Source of the DNA: Tigriopus japonicus
Taxonomy: Eukaryota > Arthropoda > Copepoda > Harpacticoida > Harpacticidae
Assembly: GCA_010645155.1 (NCBI GenBank)
Contig: CM021314.1
Coordinates: forward strand, 5,037,460-5,101,459
DNA: 64,000 bases
Reading direction: 5' to 3'
Both the position numbers and the translations under genes were made by a program. Below are positions 25,101 to 35,096 of the stretch, one piece after another. The notes beneath the pieces were generated by a model. The model made no database searches. It saw only the letters and a program-made list of their open reading frames with translations, and was not told the DNA's origin. Within the stretch, counting starts at the first letter, position 1. Each line of letters starts with the position of its first letter.

Positions 25101-27496
25101 TTTTGTGAGCCTATTGAATGCCTCATGGTGCACATTAGTGATTGACAACGGTTTAGAGGGTAGGGCCCATCAAGTGAGTTGCACAATGGAGAGCCTACAA
25201 AATAATCTCATGGGCACGAAAATAAACCACGAGTTGATGTAATCTCATCCTTTTTTGAAGATCACTTAGTTCTAAGTGACCTATCAAGATTGACGTCATG
25301 AAACTTTGTTAAATTAGACCCCCCCAGAGTATACTCACTGAACAGCTATTGCGTTCCAATGCAGTTGATTAGTTTAAGGCTCTGAAGGTGCGCAATTTTT
25401 ACCTTTATCATGTAAGCAAATGCTTCTACCAAATGGTAAAAGCGCTCTCAGGCGGACCCAACTGTTTCATGTCTTAGTCAAGATTGTATCCTACCCCTCA
25501 TTGCAAAATGGGTCAATTCCAAATGGATGAGTGTAATCGAACGAATTCAGCTGTGGATTCTGGGGCCAAAATGACTAGGGATGGGTCAGAGCTAGGTTCT
25601 GACATTTCACAGTTTTAGTTTGCTACGTGAGGAACGAATTCTTATTTGAATTGATTGTCAAAAGGAAGAAAACGAGTTTGGCTCATGAATTTTAATTAAA
25701 TTTTATGGAGGGTGAGTCTCGACTCCGACGCATCCCTAGCCATTTTGGCCCCAGAATCCCCAGCTGAATTTGTTTGGTTGCACTCATCCATTGAAAACAC
25801 AGAAAATCTGTTTTGTTCTTTAAGTGCAGTAAAATAGTCATTGGCACAAATATTCATTGGTGGAAAGCGCGGTCCCTCACAATTCAAACACCCTGTTGTA
25901 TCTTATTCAAAGACGATGTATGCGTCTTCTTGTTTCAAAATAAAGCCGAACAGGAGGAGGACAAAAACCATGAAAGCGGATTTCCGCGACACAAAAAGTC
26001 CCCTTGGGTTTTAGTAAATCTTGTTGGCTTGTCTTAAAAGATCGAGAAACTTTTCCCAAGTTGAGGGCTTCTTGGCAAGCATGTTGATGGACCCAAGAGC
26101 TTCGAGTCTACGAACACTATTTCAAGCAAGGTAGCGAGTCAGATTTCATTAATGAAAGGGGCTATTTAAGAGGATAGGGGCTCGCTTTTTGGAAAAAAAT
26201 ATGCTCCAAGGTCTAGTATGTCCGTCAAAGTCTCTCGCTCATAAAATTGAGCGAGAACTTGGGCAAGATTTGAATTGTGGACGACTTACCCTTCATTCGA
26301 CGAACAGCATAAATCTCAACAATGGGAATGATTTGTGTCTCTTTTTTTATATTGCAGGTGACTAAGATGTTACTGATAGTGGTCGTCACTTTTGCCATTT
26401 GTTGGTTCCCTTTCCAGTTGTTTAACTTTATGTATGCCCTCAGATTCCCGACAGAGTAAGTTGCTTTAATAATTGGAAGATTACAAGATCTCTAAAGATT
26501 GAAAATAATCAAAAGTGTCACAAATACAATTTTGGCTCTAAAATTTATATCAGAGAACGTACAATGTTTGGTCTTTATTTTCCTTTTTCCTCGAAAATTA
26601 TACTTATTGTGATAATTCTCTTGACATTGTTCTATTCATTTGCTAGTTTTGATCGTGTTTTCGTATTTTATAAGAATTTCATGTCCATTTTCTTTTGAAT
26701 TCGGGAAATCAAAACACGAATTCTGTTTTTCAAAACGTTTAAGTTTTCAATTTGATGGTTTTGCGATGCCTACAGGCCCCCAAGCAATGAATTCTCAGGA
26801 CAAATTTGTCAAAAGCAAGATCAATTGACTTGGTAACCACGAAACACCATAATTGTTGGTGTAAGTGTACTTTCATCACGAGTCATAAGGTTGAAAAATA
26901 CAAATACTTTTTAATGACATTTTGGGGTTGGAAATTTGAACCCTTCCATATATTTGCCCTCATTGCATAGTACCTTGAAGCTTGGTGGGGTACTTAAAGA
27001 AATATGACAACTTGTTTACCAATTTCGATTTTCATTCAAGCTTTCCTGGAGTGAATTATTTTTGGATGTCTAGTCACATTCTGGCCATGAGCAACAGCTC
27101 TTGCAATCCCTTTATCTACGGGATTCACAACGTAAGTGCTCAGTAGGTGCCTCATATAGTAAAATGATACAAAATACGAGGTTTGTGTTTCAACTCTAGG
27201 AAAAGTTCCGACTTGAGTTCAACCGGAAATGGGCGGCGCTTTTGGGGAGACCGGCTCCATTGGAAAGAGGAGAAGATAATCCAGCCACGGGTACTCAAGG
27301 TCTTAAGGGACAACGAGCTGGATCAGTGCTCCGTCGGAATAATTCACACACGCCCCCAATTCATCTGCAAGCCTTTCTTCAAGGCCCTTCCAAATCTCAT
27401 GTCCGGAAGAATTCCTCTCAACGGCCAGACTCAACGGAGGAGGGCTTTCAATGCACCAATGTAATCTCTCCGCTCAATCAGAAAGCAACGTTGTAA
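13190..27496 (+). CDS. Lkr: Leucokinin receptor, class A GPCR, complete (413 aa)
   Basis: Eight coding exons join in phase: 13190-13373, 13437-13600, 15879-16052, 24330-24488, 24551-24625, 26358-26455, 27041-27131, 27200-27496. A splice acceptor at 13177-13178 shows that an upstream non-coding exon exists. The product has N-glycosylation sites NSS and NKT at the N-terminus, GN in TM1 (N54), LALAD in TM2 (D82), disulphide cysteines C109 and C187, DRY (133-135) in TM3, CWFP (267-270) in TM6 and NPFIY (307-311) in TM7, then a Ser/Arg-rich tail. PFQFQAALLQRWNLP after TM2, the loop LWG-x-x-TPGEAHDQRD with NKKK before TM6, and the NPFIYG...NEKF junction match my memory of insect leucokinin receptors. 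Such receptors bind kinin neuropeptides and signal through Gq and calcium, for example in diuresis. A RYamide or NPY-type receptor is the main alternative and fits less well. Confidence 0.87.
13890..14133. mobile_element. MITE with GC-rich inverted ends, in receptor intron 2
   Basis: Left end CCCTGCGCCGCCAGCGCC and the right end (complement CCCTCCGCAGCCAGCGCC) are inverted repeats. Both continue through CTCTT and a GGAATTTTT block. The 244-bp element lies in the receptor intron. No clear target duplication was found. Confidence 0.55.
14290..14400 (+). repeat. Possible tRNA-derived SINE, family 3
   Basis: GTGGCGCATTTAATAA resembles an A box and GGGTTCAACCCC a B box, about 60 bases apart, followed by CTTCTCCCCACC. 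This arrangement is tRNA-like, but no second copy is seen and the stems are poor. The rest of receptor intron 2 (14400-15878) is AT-rich with no feature that I can support. Confidence 0.35.
16053..21393. other. First part of the large receptor intron 3 (TM4 to TM5)
   Basis: This is mostly AT-rich sequence with scattered short frames and no recognisable protein. A GC-richer patch at about 16744-16945 (words GGCCCCC, GGGCCCGAACCCC, GGTGGGTCAGAGCTCTG) looks like a decayed repeat. A G-poor tract occurs at 19540-19870 (separate entry). A possible left end of a family-C hAT element is at about 21394. Confidence 0.45.
19540..19870. repeat. G-poor tract with degenerate TTAACCTAAT words
   Basis: The plus strand is almost free of G for about 330 bases and carries many variants of AACCT, TAACCC and CCTAA. 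It resembles a decayed simple repeat related in sequence to the arthropod telomere unit (complement of AGGTT), but the period is irregular. Confidence 0.45.
22191..22420 (+). repeat. Dispersed repeat R2, copy 1
   Basis: This sequence is repeated on the minus strand at 30241-30474. Shared blocks include GTGAGAAAAAGGTTG, GTAGAATTTTAGT, AGCAATGAG, CCAGAGGCCACGAC and CAGGCCCAGCTGATG. A 232-residue frame on the minus strand (21877-22575) runs through it, but its protein has no recognised domain and is not kept in the other copy. Confidence 0.7.
22681..22919 (-). repeat. tRNA-derived SINE, family 2 copy 2, with duplicated tail
   Basis: On the minus strand the head has GTGAGGCATGGCGTAGTG and a good B box, GGGGTTCGATCCC, followed by a tail with CTTCGGAGTCAAAATTTAG. 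The tail block occurs twice in a row (about 22735-22780 and 22795-22846). A further B-box hairpin, GCAAGCCC with GGTTCGATCCC and GGGCTTGC, follows at 22681-22716. It is related to 4820-4945 but better preserved. Confidence 0.65.
22920..24329. other. Last part of receptor intron 3, no gene recognised
   Basis: The plus-strand frame 23160-23549 (129 residues) overlaps another open frame and has no domain that I recognise. The end of this stretch is the acceptor of receptor exon 4 (CTTTTAG before 24330). Confidence 0.45.
25522..25792. mobile_element. Foldback MITE, family D copy 1 (271 bp), in receptor intron 5
   Basis: About 60-bp inverted arms start AATGGATGAGTG and share GAATTCAGCT, GGATTCTGGGGCCAAAATG and CTAGGGATG. 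The interior of about 150 bp is unrelated AT-rich DNA. A diverged second copy lies at 59104-59401, which supports a real mobile family. The target duplication is not clear. The rest of intron 5 holds nothing recognisable. Confidence 0.7.
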
Positions 27497-28106
27497 ACCA
27501 TTCAGGCTGACATAATGTCAACCGCCCAATTCTTTCTGACATTGCTCAAAAAAGGACATCTTTTTGATTATAGATCCATTCTCAGGTTTTCGTTTGACAT
27601 CCATTATTAAATTCAGGTGCAATAATGGAGATGACAATAGTGAACCCTGTGGGGGAACGCACTTTCTTTGAGTGGCCAATTACATTTGTGCACGTTGGTT
27701 TTTGTTAATTTTGATCAAAAACCATTTTCGTGATATTCCATTGTTCAATGTTGACGAAAAAGTTATATTTTAACAAAGAAATAAAAGGATTTGGGATTTA
27801 AAATACATTATCTACATTTCGCGTCATTCTACTATTAAAAAATGTTGAATAAAGAAATAAACCCTCTCTGACCCGACAACAAAATAAGACATTTTGAAAT
27901 GTAACAAGTTGAATAAGTGATCATGAGTATCGTTTGAGGAATAGTTTTGCATATATTTCAAACAAAAATCGTCTCAGTATTTTACATGGCCCTTTTCTTT
28001 TGGAACAGTTGGTACTCTTGCTCTAGCAACATTTGGTCATATGCTTTGTGCCGGGAGGCATACTTCGAGTATTCTTCACCAATGGCAGGAATTACTAGTG
28101 ATGTCA
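27497..28106 (+). other. 3' UTR of the leucokinin receptor and downstream DNA
   Basis: After the TAA at 27494-27496 the sequence is AT-rich and non-coding. A canonical AATAAA at 27780-27785 would give a 3' UTR of about 300 bases. Confidence 0.5.
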
Positions 28107-28756
28107 TCATTTTTGACGGGAAAATAAGTTCGGAAGACATGTGTTTCTGATGAGCGTAAAAGGTAGCTAAAACTAGAGCACTATAATAACAAAGTACGGT
28201 CATAAAGTGCGCCATCTTGTGGATTTCATGCGACAACAGTTCCTAAGAGTCCGCAAGAAATCCGCTAGATGGCGTATTTTATGACCGTACTCTGCTCTTA
28301 CAGTGCTCTAGTTAAAACGAAGATTTAGGCCTGGTAATTGCAACAATTCCTTTCTCATCTGCACTACTTGCAGTTGGAATAGCAATTCTTGACATTTTTT
28401 TGCAAAAAATGTGTTTTGTTGTTTTTATCCAAAATTTTGCTGCATAAATTGAAGGGGTTCTTCCGAACTTTTGAATCAGGAATGCCCGACTTTTGTTAAC
28501 CAGATGGAAAGAGGAGATCGGTCCTGGGGCAACTAAGCCTGAAAACATATAATTTGTTTAATTAAAGGCTTCCAATTCCTCCGTTTGCTTTTAAATTACT
28601 TTGCAATACTTCTAAACATACATTAACCATGCCATTGCTCTTAAACGAACCATTTTTCGAAAATCTGACCCTTAAAAACTGAGACATTTTTTGGCAAGCC
28701 TAGACTGCTAACGGCAGCAGGTCTGTATTTTTTGATACGGCAATCCCTCCCATGTA
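28107..28756 (-). repeat. Dispersed repeat R1, copy 2 (interrupted by a MITE)
   Basis: This is the reverse-strand counterpart of 7304-7785, roughly 80 percent alike by eye. It is split at 28174-28310 by a 137-bp family-B element. Outside the insertion the two copies align without large gaps, including TTGCCGTATCA, TTGCCCC and CATCAG near the edges. Confidence 0.75.
28174..28310. mobile_element. hAT-like MITE, family B copy 2 (137 bp)
   Basis: The ends TAGAGCACTATAATAAC and its near complement (GTGCTCTA at the right) are inverted repeats over more than 50 bases per side, making the whole element a hairpin. Both arms contain AGTACGGTCATAAA and CGCCATCT. The flanks are GCTAAAAC (28166-28173) and GTTAAAAC (28311-28318), 7 of 8 identical. 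The uninterrupted sequence exists at 7725-7745, which confirms the insertion point. Confidence 0.88.
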
Positions 28757-30240
28757 CTTCCGGTCTTTTCCTTCATTATCAATTTTTTTTGTTCCTGAAA
28801 TGGCATCATAAGAATGATGACTAAAACTTCAAGTCAATATTGAAGACAAACTTGTAGCCTTACCTTGGTGCAGACAAAACATACAAGCCATTATTCAATT
28901 CTAGTAATGGAATGATGAAAATTTTATTCAGCTTAATTTCTCTACAGAGCTTTTGCCTTTCTGTGCAAAAGCTTTTGTTTACCCAGCGTAATCATGTTGA
29001 CATTTTAAACTTGTAATGATTTTATATAACCCCTAGTAATCAAATGTACTTGAACATTGTCCACATGACTCCTAATTATTCAAAACCTTTGAAACAAGAT
29101 AAGATCACTCAGGTTGTGGATTGGTTGTACAACAACAACAACACCCAGGTCCATTTTATTTCAATCAAGACAAGCTAAAAGCATGCTTCCTATGCAATTC
29201 AAGCATTTCTAGTAAAGAAAGGGACTCCAAGAAGGTTGACAAGGCTACAGCAGTTAATGAATGGAGTAATTTTGAAACAAGGATCTCCAGACGCAAAGAT
29301 ATGACCCATTAGGCCATCACTAATATTGTAATTATGTGTCGATTGCTTTTGTTACCGATTGTCATGGTATCTGTTGGACTTTGAAGGTCTAAAGAAATGT
29401 CATTAATTAGGCTTGAGAGTCAAAGCGTTGTTCTTAATTTGATAAAAACGCTCACAAGCCTAAACAACTTTATTGGGAAAGTTCCTTTTCATGAGTTTTT
29501 CTTTAAGCATTGTTTGACTAAAGGACCAATCAAAGATACATGTCCACAAAATCTACACACTTTCTATTTTTAAAGAAGAAGAAGATCCCAAAATATGGCT
29601 CCCAACAATAACATGAATTAGTTTAGCATTGATATTCTACCCAAATGTGCCCCATCCAATTTTTTTAGGGTTGCGGATTTTCTTCTACCGCTACAAGGAA
29701 TGTGATTCCCTGTAAAAGATTTCTCCCGACAGCTTCAATCCGATCCCCAACAGGATAATTGAAGACTGTTTCATAAGCTGAAATATAGGGCACACTAAGT
29801 GAGAATTCCGAAAAGTGCTGTCAGAAAACCGTGAACTGGCAACCGCAGTTACATCGAAAAAGACCCAACACCACATTATTTCACAATAGCATGCGCACTT
29901 TGATGCAAGAATTTGCGTCGTGGTGCATGTCATTTCCACAATTTCCTTTAAAAGGAAAGGATCAAAAAAGGAAAATGAAATGGACCGAAAGAATCGAAAG
30001 GCTCCAATTCTTGCGCAGACCTTGAAAGGCCTCGAGACCTTTAAAACCTTTTATTGAGAGACTCATGTCACTCTTGGCATTCTATAATTCCCTTTCTTTG
30101 AGTGGCATCCCAAATGTAAGGTTTAACCACCCCTCCCCGATCCAAACAAAGAACTGAAAAAAATATGCTTTAACTAGAAGTTCTTCAGTTTATTAAGAAT
30201 GAATCATGTAAGATTGAATATCGCGGCCGATGAGGCAGGC
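28757..30240. other. Intergenic, no gene recognised
   Basis: Short frames only. The frame 29121-29312 has CFLCNSS, but no zinc-finger spacing and no splice context, so I do not call it. A small imperfect palindrome around AAAAGCTTTTG lies near 28945-28980. Confidence 0.4.
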
Positions 30241-30474
30241 AAACTCAGTTAACATCAGCTGGGCCTGTTTGCTTACCCCGTAGCACTGTCGTGGCCTCTG
30301 GCGCCTCATTGCTTTACTAAAATTCTACGACCGGATCATTTTCTTAATCGTTGGTCGCGAAGCAACTTACAGTTCGTAATTTTTGATCGAGTGCAGATGA
30401 GAAAACAACAGACGCACTACAAAAGGGCGACGCAAGACTACGGGGCACAAAATTAACAACCTTTTTCTCACTTG
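30241..30474 (-). repeat. Dispersed repeat R2, copy 2
   Basis: Reverse-strand counterpart of 22191-22420, with the same order of blocks. The GC content is higher than the surroundings. No inverted ends or target duplications were found, so the class is unknown. Confidence 0.7.
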
Positions 30475-30642
30475 TCTCATTCCATTGAAAATGAGTATTT
30501 TTGTGAAAAAGTTAATTTTAAAACAACCTTGAAAGGTCATTTTTCTTGTCATAACAGTCATTCAGTGGGACCAATATGAAAAAAAGAAAATTGTCAAAGA
30601 GCAGGCAACTTTGATACGAAAAATTCTCTTCATACTGATATG

Positions 30643-31129
30643 TAGGGACGGGTAAAAAGTGTAAAAATATTTTTGGTAACAAAAACTTAATTATCTGCCT
30701 TTTTACACCTTTCGCCTTTATTTGCACGATCTTTTTTACGAATTTGGCCTAAAATGAACAAATTGTTGAGAGTTTGCTATTTCTTCTTTGAAAATGTTTA
30801 GTTTTGGAAGATTTTTTTCAAATTTGAAAACTAAATCTGATTTTACGGCTCCCAGCGTAGGGTAGCACAGTATTGATTACAACTACCTCAATATCTAAAT
30901 TTATTCTTCAAGATTGAAAAATAACAAGCAGATGACAAGAAAGTATCCTAAGCTTTTTGTTTCAGAAATTTCAGTTTTTTGCGAATTTTTTAAATTTTAT
31001 TTGCGCGTTTTTTGTTTTTATTTGCGCTTTTGACATTTTTTGCACTTTATTTTACGATTTTGGGCTGATTTTTGTGCAACTTTTGGTAACCAAAAACTTG
31101 TTTTGGTTTGCACTTTTTGCCCGTCCCTA
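30643..31129. mobile_element. hAT-like element, family E (487 bp)
   Basis: The left end TAGGGACGGGTAAAAAGTG is matched by the complement of the right end, TAGGGACGGGCAAAAAGTG. Both arms also carry TTTTTGGTAAC. The left flank is CTGATATG (30635-30642). GTGATATG is found at 31132-31139, two bases beyond the apparent right end, so the duplication is probable but imperfect. The interior is T-rich and non-coding. Confidence 0.6.
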
Positions 31130-31527
31130 CAGTGATATGTATCATAAGCGCTCATTTACATTCGAGTGTCTTTTTCGTGGAAAACTGACCAAAAAAAAGC
31201 TTTTAAAACACTAAAGATGGCTGTTTTTTTAGACAGACAAGGATCGAAGGAAAAATTATTTTGGGTACCATTCATTCATCGGTACCAAGCAATTGATGGC
31301 TTTTCCGCCTATCCTTCTCATCTATCGCTTTGTAGGTTATTTTAATGTGATGTTGTCCTTCGACAAGGTACATCTATTTTGCAAAAAAAAACCATCATGC
31401 ACACGTAATATTCCAACAAAGCCATGTTCTATCATACAAGAAGCAAACTTATCAGCCGTTAGTAAAAGCAACTCGAAATGGCGGCATGAGTTAAACTTTC
31501 AGAAACGTCTGCCACCTTTCAAGCAGG

Positions 31528-31535
31528 TATAAAAG
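31528..31535 (+). promoter_or_regulatory. TATA box
   Basis: TATAAAAG is a textbook TATA box. It lies 313 bases upstream of the start codon at 31848, with a pyrimidine-rich possible initiator near 31555-31560 (CTCTCACAG) at the expected distance. A TG microsatellite follows at about 31623-31645 in the presumed 5' UTR. Confidence 0.5.
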
Positions 31536-31847
31536 TGTCTCCTTTGCTCTCACAGGCACGGTTCGCCATTGGATGAGATGGGATGGGCATTCTTCTGTAG
31601 TAGCTTGAGCCAAAGCAGCCGACATGTGTGTGCGTGTGTGTGTGAGACCAATTCTACCTGAGTTCCTTGTGTAACAACACTGTACTCTAACACTAACACG
31701 CACACAGTGCGATTGGACTCCAGTTTGAATCGCTTGGGCCATACTGTAGTGTTTTGATCCTAACCATGAGGAAACAATAACAAAAAGGACTATTATTGAT
31801 ACAAGTCAATTCGCCAGTGAACTTGTGAGCTAACTGGACTTGGCATC

Positions 31848-32022
31848 ATGGCTGTGGTTGAACTGAAAAAGTGTCTGGTCATTCTGATGATCCTGTATGG
31901 TTTGGCCATGCTCTTTGGTCTCATGGGATTCATTCCGATGATTGCTCACGTCTATCCACAGTCTGAATGTCTTCTCTATTCGTACCAAATCATGCAAAAG
32001 CTCTCTTACGGGCACTACGCAA
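31848..32022 (+). CDS. First coding exon of an unidentified membrane protein (TMEM179-like?)
   Basis: An ATG in the context CATCATGG opens a 58-residue frame that ends at a good donor (A|GTAAGG) in phase 1. Residues 9-33 form one hydrophobic helix (CLVILMILYGLAMLFGLMGF), followed by a loop with ECLLYSYQIM. The N-terminal helix followed by a CLL[YF] motif is reminiscent of TMEM179-type four-pass proteins, but this rests on memory of a weak pattern. The exon has a TATA box upstream. I could not find the next exon in the window; a nested transposon cluster begins within 150 bases downstream. It could be a gene with a long intron, or a gene broken by the insertions. Confidence 0.45.
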
Positions 32023-32169
32023 GTAAGGAAAGAATCCGTTTTTAATGTTTATTTAGTGAATCTAATTTATGCAATTTGATCTCCAAAAAACGCTGGTCTT
32101 AGATCTTATAGAACTATGTATCAAGTCTGTTACGATTAATTCTGAATAGTAGTATTTTGATTACGAGGG

Positions 32170-34010
32170 GTATCCAGACTAGAGGTAGACTGGGCCTATA
32201 ACTCGTCAGCAAGTGCGATTTTTAGATACTTGATAAAGAATCAAAATCAAGATTTATCTCTTATGAGCAGATGTTATTTTACATGATTTGTTGTAAGGCA
32301 ATCATGTTTGAACTTATGATTTAATTAGACAAGGTATGTTGGGCGACACCTGTATACATTAGAGCTGTGCATCGGATCCGAATCCGATCGGATTCGGATT
32401 CGTTCGGATTGACGCAAGAATTTTCGGATTCGGATTCGTTCGGATTTTAGCGGGAATTTTCGGATTCGGATTCGTTCGGATTCGCCAAAAGCAGTCGGAT
32501 TCGGATTCGGATTCGGATTTGCGAAATATTTTTCGGATCCGACATAATCCGAAACCAATCCGAAGTTTTCATTTTACTGTTTTATTTCAATTCACAATAT
32601 TTTCATTGTGAGACCTTTTTTGTTTGATGATTTAAATGCAGTCAATCTCCTGCCTTCAACTCTGAAGTTTTTAATGACTCCACAAGGTATTTTAATGTTT
32701 CAGATTTTACCAATTAAATAATAGCATTTGCAGATCAAAGAATTCCATATTAAGAGAATCATAGAAAGGTTTTGTAGTAAAAAAGGCATCAAAAAGTTAC
32801 AAAACGTCTTCATAGCAAAACCATCCTATATGAATAAAGTAAAGATTTTGCCAAGTATTCACCCCTGGATTACAATTAAGTGCGTAAATATCAGCCCACT
32901 TGACACCAAACTGATTTAAAGATAAAATTGTTTTTGACCCATTTAATTACGCAGTTTTTTCTGCATTTGACTGTTGGTATGATCGTGATTTTTTGAATTA
33001 ATATCCTTTTGTAAACACTTCAACATATTTGGTTCATTTTGGGAAATTCTATTGTGCAAAGAGCATTCATTAATTTGCCCTAAATGTCCTGAAATATTTT
33101 GCCTAAAAAACAAGAAAATGCTTATTTATTCCTAGAAAATGTCAAAATGTTTAAAAAATCAAGGCTAAATGTGAAAATTTTAATAAAATATATGATATTG
33201 AAAAGAATATGTTGTGGGCACTTCTAGTTGAAATAGTGTTGTTATTTCCAATTTAGGCCAAAATAATAAAATAATCAGATTTAAATCGGAATGAGCAAAA
33301 AATTTTTGGATTAATGTCTGATTGAGCTAAAATTTTTCGGATTTTTTCGGATTATCGCCAAATTTTCGGATTTTTTTCGGATTTTGCGCCAAATTTTCGG
33401 ATTCGGATTCGTTCGGATTCGGCAGAACATTTTCGGATTCGGATTCGTTCGGATTGGGCAAAAATTTTCGGATTCGGATTCGTTCGGATTGAGTAGCAAA
33501 TTTTCGGATTCGGATTCGTTCGGATTGAATGGAAGCTGTCGGATTCGGGTTCGGATTCGGATTACAGAAATCCAGTTCGGATTGGATTTTGGGGACCTTT
33601 CGGATCCGATGCACAGCTCTAGTATACATAGAAAATAAGCCTCAAAAGCGAGCAACAAGTCAAAAATCAAATACATTGTAAAGCCGAGACGTTCACATCA
33701 AAATTTACCATTTTTTGCCTCAAATATTCATCAAATATTGGCATGGGTGGTTGAAAAACGACTTAACTTTCCAGCATAATGGATTTTAACGTGTTTCTTG
33801 CTCTTGACATCGATGTTAAAAAACGTGCAGGGGTCACCCGACATGCCTTTTCTAAATAAATCACCACTGTGAACTGGATTACCTGACAACAAATCATGTA
33901 AAATATCATCTCCTCAAAATAGATATATCTTAATTTTGATTGTTCATCAAGCATCTAAAAATCGCACTTGTTAACGAGTTACAGGCCCAGTCTTCTTCTA
34001 GTCTGGATAC
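32170..34010. mobile_element. Transposon with about 130-bp inverted ends, split by a nested element
   Basis: The left arm (32170-32300) starts GTATCCAGACTAGAGG and contains AGTGCGATTTTTAGAT and TTACATGATTTGTTGT. The right arm (33880-34010) is its reverse complement with about 85 percent identity. TA dinucleotides at both edges would suit a Tc1/mariner-type MITE, but they are part of the palindrome, so the class is uncertain. Without the nested element (32360-33621 plus one duplication copy) it would be about 570 bp. Confidence 0.65.
32360..33621. mobile_element. hAT-like element (1262 bp) with TTCGGA subterminal arrays
   Basis: Ends are perfect 23-bp inverted repeats beginning TAGAGCTGTGCATCGGATCC. 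The element is bounded by a perfect 8-bp target duplication, GTATACAT (32352-32359 and 33622-33629). Both ends carry arrays of GGATTCGGATTCGTTCGGAT in about 35-bp periods (32380-32540 and 33380-33560). The middle is AT-rich and lacks a transposase. Frames of 70-121 residues over the arrays (NPNESES-like) are repeat artefacts. Confidence 0.9.
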
Positions 34011-34424
34011 ACCACGTAGAAATAAAAGAATGAAAAGAAGGTCGTAAAATAAAACCTAAACCACATTCAGTCACAAAGAAAATATGGAAGTGCTCTTGTT
34101 CGCATTTTCTAGGGATAGTCCGAAAGGGCTTTCCCGGAATTTGGTTTCAGTTACAGAAACCGATAGTTGACACACTATTAACAATAAAGTTTGTGGAAAA
34201 TATCTACGTTTTTTTACCTACAAAAAACTCTGATTCAAAATTTCATCCGATTTTTATGAATACCAAATGCCTTTTGCAAGGACAAAGCTACAACAGTTAA
34301 AAAAACAGATGTACGCCATATATTTTTGCATTCGGTTGCTTCCCCTTTTTAGTTTGATTGCTTCAATTTCGAACAAAGTTTACTTTGTTTGACCTTTGAA
34401 TGATTTGTTTTCCAAAACAAATTA

Positions 34425-35072
34425 GACATGCACAAGGTTGCTCCAAGTGAGCGTTTTAAATCATTCCGCGGGCGGCAAAACAAGGCCGTTGGCTGTGCTG
34501 AGTTGCTCAGCCCATTTTGGCGAATCCAAGTTTTTCCCATTTTGACGAGCATTTGATGATTCTAGGTCCTTGGAAACGATCGGTATTTCACTTAAGGATA
34601 CCTTGGATGGAATTGGGTCAATAATATGCAAAAAATAATATTAGGGTGATTGATTTAAAAGCAAGTAAGCAGGCCTTGTGCTATTGCAAAAATAGGACTT
34701 AACATTGATCCAAACACTAATATTAAGATGCGGATTTATTCAGTGGGTTCCAAAGAATCATTTCAATATTTCAAAATACTTAACATATAGAGAAATGCAA
34801 TATTTTTTAACGCTTCTTTCTGTTAAGATCTAATCTTTTCTGTATCATTTTCAAGCAAACAAATTGGGCATTTTTTCAACCAAGTGAAAGCAGAGGGATC
34901 AAAACGTAAAATTAAGATCGTTTCCAGGGACCTAGAATCATCAAATGCACGTTAAAATGGGAAAAACTTGGATTCGCCAAAATGGGCTGAGCAGCTCAGC
35001 ACAGCCAACGGCCCTGTTTTGCCGCCCGCGGAATGATTTAAAACGCTCACTTGAAGCAACCTTATACATGTC
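34425..35072. mobile_element. Foldback element with about 155-bp inverted arms
   Basis: Arm 34425-34582 (GACATG, AAGGTTGCT, CAAGTGAGCG, then GCCCATTTTGGCGAATCC and CCTAGAATC in complement) is repeated in reverse at 34913-35072. The arms are GC-richer than the 330-base AT-rich core. A diverged fragment of the same family is at 36640-36755. No target duplication was seen. Confidence 0.65.
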
Positions 35073-35096
35073 CTATTGAGATTGATTCAGGAGAAC

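Noticed and set aside
13190..27496. RYamide or NPY-type receptor as the identity of the GPCR
   Set aside because: The TM2-TM3 loop (PFQFQAALLQRWNLP), the TPGEAHDQRD third loop and the NPFIYG...NEKF junction fit leucokinin receptors better. A phylogeny would settle it.
33311..33676. 121-residue frame with repeating NPNESES motif
   Set aside because: It translates the GGATTCGGATTCGTTCGGAT subterminal array of a transposon. Several frames on both strands are open for the same reason.
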